DNA of 64,000 bases, from assembly GCA_000314955.1 (NCBI GenBank), contig BAEM01000003.1:1-64000 (forward strand), written 5' to 3'. Origin of the DNA: Paraglaciecola chathamensis S18K6. Lineage in GTDB: Bacteria > Pseudomonadota > Gammaproteobacteria > Enterobacterales > Alteromonadaceae. Below are positions 35,646 to 45,484 of this stretch, piece by piece. A program made the position numbers and the translations under genes. Positions within the stretch are counted from its first letter, which is position 1. Every line of letters begins with the position of its first letter. The notes under the pieces were generated by a model. That model did not search any database, was not told the DNA's origin, and was given only the letters and a program-made list of their open reading frames with translations.

Positions 35646-36617
35646 ATGCAGTTATCCCAAGATATTCCCCAATGGTTAGCCGCGCATCATAGCGATGGGG
35701 TGAACCTACAGATAAAAGAGCTGCTTTATTATCGCACCAAAGCCAGCTTATTAAATTTAGCACTAGGTCGCCCAGCGCAGGCAAAACTTGCCGGTGGCTA
35801 TTTAGCTAAAACTAAAGGTCGAGGCATGGAGTTCGACGAAGCTCGTCACTACCAGCCAGGCGATGATATCCGCGCTATAGATTGGCGTGTAACAGCACGA
35901 ACCGGGAAAACCCATACCAAAATCTACCGAGAAGAAAAAGAACGCCCAGTGTTCGTATTAGCGGATCTTTCAAGTTCCATGCATTTCGGTACGCAGTTGC
36001 TGTTCAAATCGGTGCAGGTTGCCCATTTAACCGCACTGATTGCGTGGGCAGCCCATAAGCGAGGCGATCGTATTGGTGGCTTGGTGTTTAACCAAACTCA
36101 GCATAAAGAATTTAAACCTTTTTCCCGTCAAAAAGCCGTATTGTCTTTGTTAAATGGAATGGTGAAACTTCATAAGCCTCATGAAATACAGGATAAAAAT
36201 AGTGTCTCGAATGTGACGTTTGCAGATGCTTGCGCACGCTTGCGCCGATTAGCGCATCCTGGCAGTTTGGTATTCGTGTTAAGTGATTTCGCTCAATTAA
36301 ACGATACTGCTCAACAGCATTTAGCGCAGCTAAGCCGACATTGCGAGGTCACAGCCTACCCAATAAGTGATCCGTTTGAGCACACACTTCCGCAAAGCAA
36401 GTACCAGCAAATGCTGAATTTAACCGACGGCTATAACGAGCAACAAATATTGATCGGCGAGCAAGGTATTGCCACCCAATACCAAACCGAACATGAGCAA
36501 AGATTCAATTCTATTCATTCTAGGTTAAAGAAAAGCCGAGCCAATGTAGTCCCGATCAGTTGTGGTCTCTCATTAGAACGCCAATTAGCAAAACGCAGTA
36601 GTGAAACAGACGTATGA
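35646..36617 (+). CDS. DUF58 domain protein
   Basis: The product has 323 residues and no signal peptide. The family motif GRGMEFDEARHYQPGDDIR (in part at 58-76) followed by IDWRVTARTGKTHTK is present; the C-terminal half has a VWA-like fold with ADLSSSM (a MIDAS-like DxSxS). It is the usual partner between MoxR and the VWA membrane proteins. Its stop overlaps the next start by 4 bp. Confidence 0.93.
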   Translation: MQLSQDIPQWLAAHHSDGVNLQIKELLYYRTKASLLNLALGRPAQAKLAGGYLAKTKGRGMEFDEARHYQPGDDIRAIDWRVTARTGKTHTKIYREEKERPVFVLADLSSSMHFGTQLLFKSVQVAHLTALIAWAAHKRGDRIGGLVFNQTQHKEFKPFSRQKAVLSLLNGMVKLHKPHEIQDKNSVSNVTFADACARLRRLAHPGSLVFVLSDFAQLNDTAQQHLAQLSRHCEVTAYPISDPFEHTLPQSKYQQMLNLTDGYNEQQILIGEQGIATQYQTEHEQRFNSIHSRLKKSRANVVPISCGLSLERQLAKRSSETDV

Positions 36618-37117
36618 ACCCGTTAGAGCAATTAAAAGACATTCATGTTCCCCCGCAAGTCAGTGCATGGCCTCCCGCTTATGGATGGTGGTTAGTTGCC
36701 TTGGTATGCATCCTCGCAGTAGCAGTTATCACTTTTGTGTTGATGAAACGTCGTCGCTTCAATAGTGCAAAACGTGAGGCATTAATTGAACTATCACAGA
36801 TATCCAGTAAACAAACAGATTGGCCTATTCGAATAAACACATTACTCAAACGGGTGTGCTTACGTTATTTTCCCAATGAGCAAGCGGCAAATCTGCATAC
36901 TTCACAGTGGCAGGATTTTCTATCAGGACAATTGCCTGAGTCTAAACAAGCCTCTTTTAATACCGCTTTTAGTACTTTTCAATCTCAATTGTACCGACCT
37001 GATGCGCCAAATGCAGATGACTTTCAGCAAATCCACACTCAGGTTAACGTGTGGTTAAAAAGTGCCAAATTCACAGCAAAACGAACCTCAACTGCTACAG
37101 GAGCGGCCCATGTTTGA
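36614..37117 (+). CDS. DUF4381 domain membrane protein
   Basis: The product has 167 residues with a short N-terminal PLEQLKDIHVPPQVSAWPPA segment typical of DUF4381, one membrane helix (about 25-47), and a cytoplasmic helical part. It is always found in moxR/bat-type operons; its exact job is unknown. ATGA overlaps link it to the DUF58 gene, and its end overlaps the next start by 8 bp. Confidence 0.9.
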   Translation: MNPLEQLKDIHVPPQVSAWPPAYGWWLVALVCILAVAVITFVLMKRRRFNSAKREALIELSQISSKQTDWPIRINTLLKRVCLRYFPNEQAANLHTSQWQDFLSGQLPESKQASFNTAFSTFQSQLYRPDAPNADDFQQIHTQVNVWLKSAKFTAKRTSTATGAAHV

Positions 37118-38126
37118 GTTTGCATGGTGGTGGATGTGGTTCGCCCTGCCCTTACCCTTTTTAATTTATTGGCTACCAGCCAAAGCCCAAGTACAATCAG
37201 CAGCCCTGAGAGTGCCCCATTTACCTCAAGGGCTACAAAAGGTTTCAAAGCCGCCTACTAGCCGCCGTGGATTTTTACTCGTTGCTGCACTGGCTTGGAT
37301 AGCCCTAGTCGGCGCGAGCGCGCGACCTCAGTGGTTAGGAGAGCCTGTAAGCATACCTGCACAAGGGCGCGATCTTATGATTGCCGTTGACTTGTCTGGC
37401 AGTATGAAAATCGATGATATGCAAGTTAACGGTCGCCAAGTTGACCGCTTACAAATGATTAAATCAGTGCTTCACGATTTTATTCAACGCCGCGTTGGCG
37501 ACCGTCTTGGCTTGATTTTTTTCGCTGATACCGCCTATCTGCAAGCGCCCTTAACCTATGACCGCGAAACGGTCTCACAACTTCTTGGTGAATCGTTGAT
37601 TGGTTTAGTGGGGGAGCAAACCGCCATTGGCGATGCTATTGGCCTTGCTATTAAGCGATTCCAAAGCAAAAAAGAATCAAACAAAGTGTTGATTTTATTA
37701 ACTGACGGACAAAATACCGCGGGTAATATTAGTCCTCAACAAGCCAACGAGTTAGCCATAAATAATGGTGTGACCTTATATACCATAGGCGTTGGCGCAG
37801 ATCAGATGATGGTCCAAAGCATATTTGGAAGTCGCCAAGTTAATCCTTCACAAGAATTAGATGAGAGCATGCTAACCCAGCTAGCTGAATCAACCGGTGG
37901 ACGCTACTTTCGTGCCCGAGATGCAGAGAGTTTAAAAGCCATTTACGACAAACTAGACGAATTAGAGCCCATTGCGCGAGAAAGCAGGCAAATGCGCCCA
38001 TTACAGGCTTTGTACTATTACCCTTTAGCGTTTGCCCTATTCATAACGTTCTTGCTCGCGCTCAAACCGCTTGTGTTTAGTTGGGTATCCAACATAAGTC
38101 ACCCTAACAAAAAAGGAGCCAAATGA
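37110..38126 (+). CDS. batA: VWA-domain membrane protein, BatA type
   Basis: About 338 residues from the ATG with CAGGAG upstream; this start, not the longer frame beginning at 37062, gives the normal BatA N-terminus. Two N-terminal helices are followed by a VWA domain with MIDAS DLSGS (94-98) and a later TDGQNTAGN loop, then a C-terminal helix. It is anchored in the inner membrane. Bat proteins were named for aerotolerance in Bacteroides; in proteobacteria they are linked to envelope stress. Confidence 0.92.
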   Translation: MFEFAWWWMWFALPLPFLIYWLPAKAQVQSAALRVPHLPQGLQKVSKPPTSRRGFLLVAALAWIALVGASARPQWLGEPVSIPAQGRDLMIAVDLSGSMKIDDMQVNGRQVDRLQMIKSVLHDFIQRRVGDRLGLIFFADTAYLQAPLTYDRETVSQLLGESLIGLVGEQTAIGDAIGLAIKRFQSKKESNKVLILLTDGQNTAGNISPQQANELAINNGVTLYTIGVGADQMMVQSIFGSRQVNPSQELDESMLTQLAESTGGRYFRARDAESLKAIYDKLDELEPIARESRQMRPLQALYYYPLAFALFITFLLALKPLVFSWVSNISHPNKKGAK

Positions 38127-40111
38127 TGGTTGATATGAATATCGCCGATTTTCATTTTTTGCGTCCTTTCTGGCTGCTAGCTATTATTCCATTGATAGCG
38201 CTGGTTGTAGTGCTCAAACGTATGAGCCGACACAGTGGTGGCTGGCAATCTGTGCTCCCTACACACCTATATCAACACTTAGTAGCTCAAAACGGTCTCA
38301 AATCCGCCAAGCCGCCTTTTTACATATTAACCACAGCCTGGATATTGGCCTCAGTTACGCTAGCTGGTCCCACTTGGCTTAGGTTGCCGCAACCTGTTTA
38401 TCAGCTTAACAGCGGCAAGGTCGTGGTATTGGATATGTCGCTTTCCATGCGCGCGACAGACGTTTCCCCTAATCGATTAACAAGAGCAAAGTACAAAGCA
38501 ATCGATTTAGTAAAAGCCATAGCCGAAGGTGAAACTGGCCTTGTGGCTTATGCGGGCGATGCATTCACCATTAGCCCATTAAGTTCTGACGCGCAGAATT
38601 TGACGACTTTGATCCCCAGCTTATCCCCTGAAATCATGCCAGTAGAAGGGAGCGAGCCTTTTCTGGGCTTAGAGTCAGCCATTAACTTGTTACACAATGC
38701 CGGTTATCAAAAAGGTGAAATATTCTGGATCACTGATGGTATTGAGAACAGGCAAGTGGCGGAGGTCAGTAAATTACTGGAAAATTCGCCCTATCGTCTT
38801 TCCGTGCTTGGCGTTGGCGCCGCGGATGGAGCACCGATTCAATTATTAAATGGCGATTTCTTAAAAGACAGCAGTGGCGCTGTCGTGGTACCCAGATTGC
38901 GTGCAAGTAACTTGAAGATCCTCGCCCGCAAAGGGAAAGGAAGATACATTGCGATGCGTACTGATGACAGTGATATCGATTACCTTAAAAACCAGTCTGT
39001 AATCTCTAGCGATGAGGAAAAAGAAGGCGAAGCTAATGAAAACTTCGGCGATAAATGGCAAGAGATGGGCCCTTATTTACTACTTCTTTTAGTGCCGCTC
39101 GCCGCTTATGGTTTCCGCAGGGGCTTGCTCGGTATATTCGCCCTGTTTTTGCTACTGCCTGCATACACACCCACAGCCAGTGCAAATTGGTGGGACGATA
39201 TGTGGCAAACCAAGAACCAACAGGGTCAGCAAGCCTTTCAAGCTGAGAATTATAATGCGGCTGCAGAGCATTTTGAGGACCCAATGTGGCGCGGCGCAGC
39301 AGCATACAAAGCACAGGATTACGACGCCGCGCTTGCTGCATTCCAACAAGCCAAAGGTGCGCAAGCCAGATACAACGAAGGTAACACCCTTGCTCAGCTA
39401 GGCAAACTTGATGAAGCAATTGTAGCTTATGACAAAGCCTTAGAAATTGACCCTGCTCATGAGGATGCCAAAGCGAACAAAGCTCTGCTTGAACAACAAA
39501 AAGAACAACAGCAAGAGCAACAACAGCAGGATAACTCTGATCAGCAACAAGGTGATGACAGTCAGCAAAATGACAACAGCCAACAGAGCGATAACAGCGA
39601 GCAAGGCGATAACAATCAACAAGGCGAACAACAAAACGAGCAAAGCTCAGATCAACAGCAAAGTCAGGGCTTGGAGCAATCTCAAGACGGTAATAGCTCA
39701 GATCAAAGTGATGCCAACCCTTCTCAACCTGAAGATCAACCTGAGCAAGACAACCAAGGAGAGCAAGAAGGCGAAAATGAGGGTGATGAGCCATCAGAGG
39801 AACAACAGAATAAAGACGCTTCTGCGCAGCAAGAAGAGCAAGACTCCTCGGCAAACAATCAATCATCACACGCTATGAATGATGATCAGCAGCTTGATGA
39901 GCAAGACGCTCAGGAGCAACAAGCGTCACCAGCAGGTGTTCAGTCACCCGCAGAGCTTACAGACGAACAAAAAGAACAGATGCAACGTATGCAAACGTTA
40001 CTTAATCGCGTGCCAGACGACCCCGCTTTTTTACTAAAACGCAAAATGCAGATAGAAAACCAAAAGCGTAGACAACAACGTACACCGACTCAACGACAAA
40101 GGAATTGGTAG
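38123..40111 (+). CDS. batB: Fused VWA-TPR membrane protein, BatB plus BatC type
   Basis: The product has 662 residues. N-terminal helices, a VWA domain with MIDAS DMSLS (104-108), one or two helices (about 315-352) ending in an ASA-like site, then a TPR region (about 365-450, with YNEGNTLAQLGKLDEAIVAY) and a long Gln/Glu/Asp/Asn-rich low-complexity stretch (about 453-600) before a basic tail. BatB and BatC are separate genes in many species; here they are one chain, a known arrangement in Alteromonadales. The acidic Q-rich region is probably disordered. Confidence 0.9.
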   Translation: MMVDMNIADFHFLRPFWLLAIIPLIALVVVLKRMSRHSGGWQSVLPTHLYQHLVAQNGLKSAKPPFYILTTAWILASVTLAGPTWLRLPQPVYQLNSGKVVVLDMSLSMRATDVSPNRLTRAKYKAIDLVKAIAEGETGLVAYAGDAFTISPLSSDAQNLTTLIPSLSPEIMPVEGSEPFLGLESAINLLHNAGYQKGEIFWITDGIENRQVAEVSKLLENSPYRLSVLGVGAADGAPIQLLNGDFLKDSSGAVVVPRLRASNLKILARKGKGRYIAMRTDDSDIDYLKNQSVISSDEEKEGEANENFGDKWQEMGPYLLLLLVPLAAYGFRRGLLGIFALFLLLPAYTPTASANWWDDMWQTKNQQGQQAFQAENYNAAAEHFEDPMWRGAAAYKAQDYDAALAAFQQAKGAQARYNEGNTLAQLGKLDEAIVAYDKALEIDPAHEDAKANKALLEQQKEQQQEQQQQDNSDQQQGDDSQQNDNSQQSDNSEQGDNNQQGEQQNEQSSDQQQSQGLEQSQDGNSSDQSDANPSQPEDQPEQDNQGEQEGENEGDEPSEEQQNKDASAQQEEQDSSANNQSSHAMNDDQQLDEQDAQEQQASPAGVQSPAELTDEQKEQMQRMQTLLNRVPDDPAFLLKRKMQIENQKRRQQRTPTQRQRNW

Positions 40112-40116
40112 CCACA

Positions 40117-41859
40117 ATGCAGTTATTCATCCGTTATTTCATCCGTTCATGCTTATTGTTGTGGGCATTTTCTTCAATGGCTTTGGCACAAATTGATGAG
40201 CTGTCTGCCACCGTGGACAAAAACCCAGTGCTTGCCGATGAATCAATCACCTTGAGCGTAGTCGCTTCTGGTAGCGCGTCTCGCGACGCATTCGACGCTA
40301 CGCCGTTAAACACAGATTTTATTGTTGGTAGAACCTCTGTCAGTTCGCAAACTCAAATGATTAATTTCGATACGACGCGCACCACAATTTGGACAACAAC
40401 TCTGATCCCGCGCAAACCTGGGCGCTTTGTCATACCCGCTTTTACCATTGACGGGAAACGCTCTGATCCGATTAATATGATGGTGCTGCCTGTTTCTGCC
40501 CGTCAAAGTACAGAAGGGCGAGACGTCTATGTCACCACATCAGTTGACACCAACGAAACTTACCTGCAACAGCAAATTCGTTATACGGCAAAACTATACC
40601 TAGCGCGTGATCTTCAGCGAGGCAGCCTTTCAACCCCTACCTTAACGGATGGTGAAATTCGCCAAATTGGAAAAGACGCAGAATATAACGACATTGTAGA
40701 TGGAAAGCGCTATCGCGTGATAGAACGTACATTTTCTGTGATCCCGCAAAAAAGTGGCACGTTTACCATCCAAGGGCCGGTTTTTGAAGGAGAGGTCGTT
40801 CAAGACAGACAACAAAGTTTCGGTTTTTTCAGCCGAAGCAAAACGATTAATCGTGTTGGACCACCACAAGAAATTAGCGTAAAGCCAATCCCAGATAATT
40901 ATTCTGGATCATGGTTACCCAGCGAATATGTAGAGTTACATGAAGAGTGGCAACCAGATTCGGGCGATTTTACTGTAGGCGAGCCAATCACGCGCACCCT
41001 GACACTGACTGCTGTAGGAGTAGACGAAGCGCAATTACCCGCAATAAACAGCCAATACCCGTCAGGGGTGAAGGTGTATCCCAACCAACCTAACACCACA
41101 ACCATTGAAAAAGATGAAACGTTAATTGCCCAGCGTACAGAAACCATTGCCATTATCCCCAGTCAAGCAGGACAGTTCACTATTGATGAGGTGAAAGTTC
41201 CGTGGTTTAACATTGTCAGTGAACAAGTCGAATATGCTACTTTGCCTAAGCGTACTATTACGGTTACCGCTGCCTCAGGTACTTCTCCTGCGGCTTCATC
41301 GCCTTTGTCTGAGCCAGATGAAGACGCTACTGTAGGGCCAACAACAGATTCCGCTCCCACCTCAAAGGCATTAACTGATGGCACAGGAGTAGTGTACAAA
41401 GAGAATTGGTGGTCGATGAGCAGCTGGATATTACTCGCATTATGGCTTTTGACCCTATTGGGTTGGATATTACATGTTAGTCGTCGCGGTTCAGTGAATA
41501 ACGTAAATGCCTCTGCAACATCACAAAAGTTGAATACTCCAGCAACGAAAAACACCTCTGAAAATCAGGCTTGGAAACAACTACAAAAGGCAATTGAGAA
41601 GCAAGATAGTAATGTCATCATTGAGGCATTAACCATCTGGTTAAATACCTTACTGGGTAGCACGAATAAGTCTCTGAGTGCTATACAGCAACGCCTACAC
41701 AATGAATCATTGAACAAAGCAGTGAATGCTTTGTATGGGGCTAAATTCAGTCAGCAGAGTACCCAGTGGCAGCGTGAAGAACTGATATCAACATTAAAAT
41801 CCCTTCGTCAAAACATCCCAGTTGACCAATCAAAAGGTGAGCTCCCTCCCCTTTATTAA
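40117..41859 (+). CDS. batD: BatD family protein
   Basis: About 580 residues from the ATG at 40117; the TTG at 40105 lies too close to AAAGGA to be used. A signal peptide ends SMALAQ, followed by large beta-sandwich (oxygen-tolerance/BatD) repeats in the periplasm, a membrane helix near residue 435-455 and a cytoplasmic helical tail. It is the last gene of the moxR/bat operon and probably joins the BatA/BatB complex at the inner membrane. Confidence 0.92.
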   Translation: MQLFIRYFIRSCLLLWAFSSMALAQIDELSATVDKNPVLADESITLSVVASGSASRDAFDATPLNTDFIVGRTSVSSQTQMINFDTTRTTIWTTTLIPRKPGRFVIPAFTIDGKRSDPINMMVLPVSARQSTEGRDVYVTTSVDTNETYLQQQIRYTAKLYLARDLQRGSLSTPTLTDGEIRQIGKDAEYNDIVDGKRYRVIERTFSVIPQKSGTFTIQGPVFEGEVVQDRQQSFGFFSRSKTINRVGPPQEISVKPIPDNYSGSWLPSEYVELHEEWQPDSGDFTVGEPITRTLTLTAVGVDEAQLPAINSQYPSGVKVYPNQPNTTTIEKDETLIAQRTETIAIIPSQAGQFTIDEVKVPWFNIVSEQVEYATLPKRTITVTAASGTSPAASSPLSEPDEDATVGPTTDSAPTSKALTDGTGVVYKENWWSMSSWILLALWLLTLLGWILHVSRRGSVNNVNASATSQKLNTPATKNTSENQAWKQLQKAIEKQDSNVIIEALTIWLNTLLGSTNKSLSAIQQRLHNESLNKAVNALYGAKFSQQSTQWQREELISTLKSLRQNIPVDQSKGELPPLY

Positions 41860-41882
41860 CGTACGAAAGTATACACACTAAA

Positions 41883-41914
41883 AGCGCAAAGTAGATAAAC
41901 ATCTACTTTGCGCT
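41883..41914. terminator. 14-bp perfect hairpin after batD
   Basis: AGCGCAAAGTAGAT pairs perfectly with ATCTACTTTGCGCT around an AAAC loop. There is no T-run, so it may mark a Rho-independent end only weakly, protect the operon mRNA, or separate batD from the sigma-factor gene while allowing read-through. Confidence 0.5.
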
Positions 41915-42005
41915 AATGCTCGCCATTAAATGCAACAAAGGACGAATTGCACAATGTGTTCCTTTAACGAATAATAAGAACAAATAATAAAGGCGGAATT
42001 AAATA

Positions 42006-42563
42006 ATGAATTTGCGAAAGCAATTTAAAAAAGCCTCGGTCTCTAGTGACATGCTAGATAAACAAAAAAGATATGAAACCTTGGTCCAAGCATTACATGG
42101 CGATATTTTCCGCTATGCGTATTGGCTGGTTAAAGATAAAGCGGTCGCTGAAGACATAGTCCAAGAGACATTTTTGCGTGCCTGGAAATCACTTGATTCG
42201 TTAAAGGATGAAAAAGCAGCAAAATCTTGGTTGATTACAATCTTACGACGGGAAAACGCTCGCCGTTTTGAACGTAAACAATTTGACTTGGTGGATATCG
42301 ATGATGTGTCTATTTCAGACGATCAATTGACCCATGAGGTCGAAATTGAACATCGTGAATTACGCGAAATCATGGCATCGCTCAGTGAAGAGTACAGAGA
42401 ACCACTTATGTTGCAAATCATGTTTGGGTACAGCGGTGAGGAAATTGCCGCTCAATTAGACTTAAACAAGAATACAGTAATGACCCGTTTATTTCGGGCA
42501 CGAAGCCAAATTAAAGAGGCACTAGAGAAATCAAATGACAATCGAGAACGGAAAAATGGATGA
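42006..42563 (+). CDS. ECF-type RNA polymerase sigma factor
   Basis: The product has 185 residues. Region 2 (DIFRYAYWLVKDKAVAEDIVQETFLRAW, quoted in part here) binds core and the -10 box; region 4 (EYREPLMLQIMFGYSGEEIAAQLDLN, in part) binds -35. GGCGGA precedes the ATG. The next gene, its probable anti-sigma factor, overlaps it by 8 bp. The group is the DUF3379-linked ECF group. It may drive the bat operon upstream. Confidence 0.93.
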   Translation: MNLRKQFKKASVSSDMLDKQKRYETLVQALHGDIFRYAYWLVKDKAVAEDIVQETFLRAWKSLDSLKDEKAAKSWLITILRRENARRFERKQFDLVDIDDVSISDDQLTHEVEIEHRELREIMASLSEEYREPLMLQIMFGYSGEEIAAQLDLNKNTVMTRLFRARSQIKEALEKSNDNRERKNG

Positions 42564-43263
42564 TTTAGAGTTTCGCAGAACCATTTATGCTGATCCGAAT
42601 TGCAATGACGAACGAGTCAAAGAAGCGGCAGCAAAGGATCCTGCAAAGCAAGAATTTTGGGCGGAGCAAAAAAGAATTGATGCAAGTTTAAAGGCTGCAA
42701 TGAAAGTAGATGTGCCTGATGACTTAGCAAACAAACTTATTTTGCGCCAAACCATGCAAACCCATCAACATGACAAAAAACGTGCACGCGTGCATTTAGC
42801 ACTAGCTGCATCATTGGCATTTGTTGTTGGTGTGAGTTTTACCTTATGGCAACAGCAAAATTATATTGATGTGTCAGCGCAATCTATAGCCCATGTTTAT
42901 CATGAAGGCCCACACGCGCTTGACGCCAATGAGAATTTTTCATTGCAACAGGTTAACGCCAAGCTTGCACAGTATGGTGGGCATATAGATGATGAGGTTG
43001 GCCAAATATATTACGCCAATCATTGTGTGTACCAAGGTGTAAAAAGTCTGCATTTGGTGATGCAAGGGGAAAATGGCAAAGTAACCGTATTTGTCATTCC
43101 TCATCAAGAAGGCTACAAAGCAAATGATAGAGCCAGCGATGGGTATCTTACTGCGGAAGCGGTAGAGTTAAAGAACACCAGTTTAGTGATTGTCAGTGAA
43201 AATGTGCATGACGTTGAGCAAACCAAAGATAGACTGGCTAAACGTATGACCTTTTCTGCATAG
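42556..43263 (+). CDS. DUF3379 protein, probable anti-sigma factor
   Basis: About 235 residues from MDDLEFRRTIYADP, the standard DUF3379 opening; an ATG seven codons earlier lies inside the sigma gene. A cytoplasmic N-terminal part (1-80) that could hold the sigma factor is followed by one membrane helix (about 82-103) and a periplasmic domain with a Cys in NHCVYQG. Topology and overlap with the sigma gene support an anti-sigma role; this is inference. Confidence 0.88.
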   Translation: MDDLEFRRTIYADPNCNDERVKEAAAKDPAKQEFWAEQKRIDASLKAAMKVDVPDDLANKLILRQTMQTHQHDKKRARVHLALAASLAFVVGVSFTLWQQQNYIDVSAQSIAHVYHEGPHALDANENFSLQQVNAKLAQYGGHIDDEVGQIYYANHCVYQGVKSLHLVMQGENGKVTVFVIPHQEGYKANDRASDGYLTAEAVELKNTSLVIVSENVHDVEQTKDRLAKRMTFSA

Positions 43264-43371
43264 ATTGCGGCTCGTTTATTCGCTAACGCATTCGTGATTG
43301 CCCAAAAAGGAGCTTTAGCTCCTTTTTGCTGTTTAGTTTGCACTTCTTAATCCACGCTATCTTAGTTAACA

Positions 43372-43911
43372 CTATTGGGCCAAATGCATATCTATATGCT
43401 CTATCCCTCCGTCATCATAGGGTAAGCCCTGCACGTGAAAGCCAAATTGCAGATAGAAATCGCTGGCGACGGTTTGCGCTGACAACATAACGTCTACGCA
43501 AGAAAATCTATCTTTTATTAGCTCAAGACTTTCTCTAATGAGTGTCGCACCTAGCCCTTTTCCTCGATGGGACTTTGTACAAACCACTCGCTCTATTTTA
43601 GCAAGCTCACTTACTTTTGCTTCACGCACACGAGCATACGCTACTAATTCGCCTTCACAATATATGCATATATGCAGACTAGATTGATCAAAATTATCAA
43701 TATCATTGTAGATACTTTGTTGCTCATCAATAAAAACATCCTGACGTAAGCGTAAAATTGCATATAAATCGTTCAGTTCCAGCTGATAAAAGGCGTTAAC
43801 CTGGGTTTTATAACATTCAGGCACTAGTGTATTCCTAGGTTGCTTGGTAGCATGGAGCAATAAAATGGGCGCTAATTTGCTACAGCGTACACAATAATAA
43901 TTAATCTGCAT
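43372..43911 (-). CDS. elaA: GNAT family N-acetyltransferase, ElaA type
   Basis: Up to 179 residues. The ElaA core is clear: LNDLYAILRLRQDVFIDEQQ, then acetyl-CoA binding RGKGLGATLI and the closing YLQFGFHVQG. The ATG used here gives a Cys-rich 30-residue lead not typical of ElaA; a GTG about 29 codons later (with AGGA eight bases upstream) is a good alternative start. Substrate unknown. It is divergent from putP, whose start lies within 18 bp. Confidence 0.85.
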   Translation of the reverse strand: MQINYYCVRCSKLAPILLLHATKQPRNTLVPECYKTQVNAFYQLELNDLYAILRLRQDVFIDEQQSIYNDIDNFDQSSLHICIYCEGELVAYARVREAKVSELAKIERVVCTKSHRGKGLGATLIRESLELIKDRFSCVDVMLSAQTVASDFYLQFGFHVQGLPYDDGGIEHIDMHLAQ

Positions 43912-43928
43912 TATATTTGAAGGACAAC

Positions 43929-45464
43929 ATGGAATCAGCCACTTTTATCTCTTTAGGTTTGTACTTTCTTGCGATGCTCGCGATTGGATTGTATTCATTT
44001 AAACAAGCGAACACAGACGTTGAAGGCTACATGCTAGGTGGCCGTAATTTGAGCCCTAAAGTAACAGCTTTGTCGGCTGGTGCATCCGATATGAGCGGCT
44101 GGATGTTGATGGGACTGCCTGGTGCAATGTATTTGACCGGCCTTGCCAGTGCGTGGATTGCAATTGGTTTGGTCATTGGTGCCTACTTTAATTATATTCT
44201 CGTGGCACCTCGATTACGGGTATATACCGAGGTGGCAAATAACGCTATCACCATTCCAGATTATTTCGAAAACCGCTTTAATGACAAAAGCCATGTATTA
44301 CGTATTGTCTCGTCTATCGTTATCGTGTTGTTTTTTACGTTATACACCTCATCTGGCGTTGTGGCCGGCGGTAAGCTGTTCGAGACGTCGTTTGGTTTAA
44401 ACTATGAGTTGGGCTTGTATATCACCGCGGGAGTGGTAGTGGCTTATACCTTATTTGGTGGGTTTATGGCAGTAAGCATTACCGACTTTGTGCAAGGGTG
44501 CATTATGTTTATTGCCCTAGTACTTGTGCCGGTTGTCGTATTAATCGATCTTGACGGTTGGCAAGGTGTGACCAATTCGCTAACAAGTTTAGACGGTCAA
44601 TATCTTGATATGTTTGTTAGTGCGTCAAGTGGTCAAGTGATATCTACCATCGCTATTATTTCCATGCTTTCGTGGGGCTTTGGGTATTTTGGCCAGCCTC
44701 ACATTATTGTGCGTTTTATGGCAATTCGCAGCGTAAGCGATATTAAAACAGCACGAAGAATTGGCATTACCTGGATGATAGTGGCCATTACCGGCGCGTT
44801 GGCAACAGGTCTATTAGGCCTTGCTTATGTTACCGAGCATGGTTTGCAGATGGACGATCCTGAAACTATCTTCATCTACCTTTCGCAACTACTCTTCCAT
44901 CCGCTTATTGGGGGCTTTCTTTTAGCGGCAATTTTAGCGGCTATTATGAGTACAATTTCCTCCCAATTGCTGGTGACCTCGAGTTCATTAACCAGCGACT
45001 TCTATCAAGCCTTTTTCAGACGTGATGCCAGCCAACATGAGTTAATTATTGTAGGGCGCATATCAGTAGTCATCGTTGCCTTGGTTGCTATTTTACTTGC
45101 TTATGACAGAAACAGCAGTATTTTATCTTTAGTGAGTAATGCATGGGCAGGCTTCGGTGCCGCATTTGGACCATTAATTTTATTCAGCCTATTTTGGAAA
45201 CGCATGACGCTGGTCTCAGCCATAAGTGGCATGTTGGTGGGTGCTGTAACAGTGTTATTATGGATTTATTTACCCTTTACCATTAATGGTCAAAGCCTAA
45301 GTGCTTGGCTATACGAAATTGTACCGGGTTTTATATTATCTAGCTTAACCATAGTGGTACTAAGCCTAATGTCGAAACAAACTGACAGCGCTATTATTAC
45401 TACATTTGAAAAAGTACAAGCCAGATTAAATGGCTCAGCCTCGGGCAGCGGAAACGCATCTTGA
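43929..45464 (+). CDS. putP: Sodium/proline symporter
   Basis: About 511 residues from the ATG with AAGGA five bases upstream. The sodium:solute symporter fold (12-13 helices) shows PutP features: GYMLGGRNL, SAGASDMSGWMLMGLPGA early, and GYFGQPHIIVRFMAIRS in the middle. It takes up proline with sodium, suited to a marine cell. No putA is adjacent. Confidence 0.95.
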   Translation: MESATFISLGLYFLAMLAIGLYSFKQANTDVEGYMLGGRNLSPKVTALSAGASDMSGWMLMGLPGAMYLTGLASAWIAIGLVIGAYFNYILVAPRLRVYTEVANNAITIPDYFENRFNDKSHVLRIVSSIVIVLFFTLYTSSGVVAGGKLFETSFGLNYELGLYITAGVVVAYTLFGGFMAVSITDFVQGCIMFIALVLVPVVVLIDLDGWQGVTNSLTSLDGQYLDMFVSASSGQVISTIAIISMLSWGFGYFGQPHIIVRFMAIRSVSDIKTARRIGITWMIVAITGALATGLLGLAYVTEHGLQMDDPETIFIYLSQLLFHPLIGGFLLAAILAAIMSTISSQLLVTSSSLTSDFYQAFFRRDASQHELIIVGRISVVIVALVAILLAYDRNSSILSLVSNAWAGFGAAFGPLILFSLFWKRMTLVSAISGMLVGAVTVLLWIYLPFTINGQSLSAWLYEIVPGFILSSLTIVVLSLMSKQTDSAIITTFEKVQARLNGSASGSGNAS

Positions 45465-45484
45465 TGTTTAGATAGGAAATTAAC

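Noticed and set aside
39033-39869. 278-codon minus-strand frame antisense to the VWA-TPR gene
   Set aside because: Long only because the opposite strand is low-complexity Gln/Glu codons; the true gene on the plus strand is clear.
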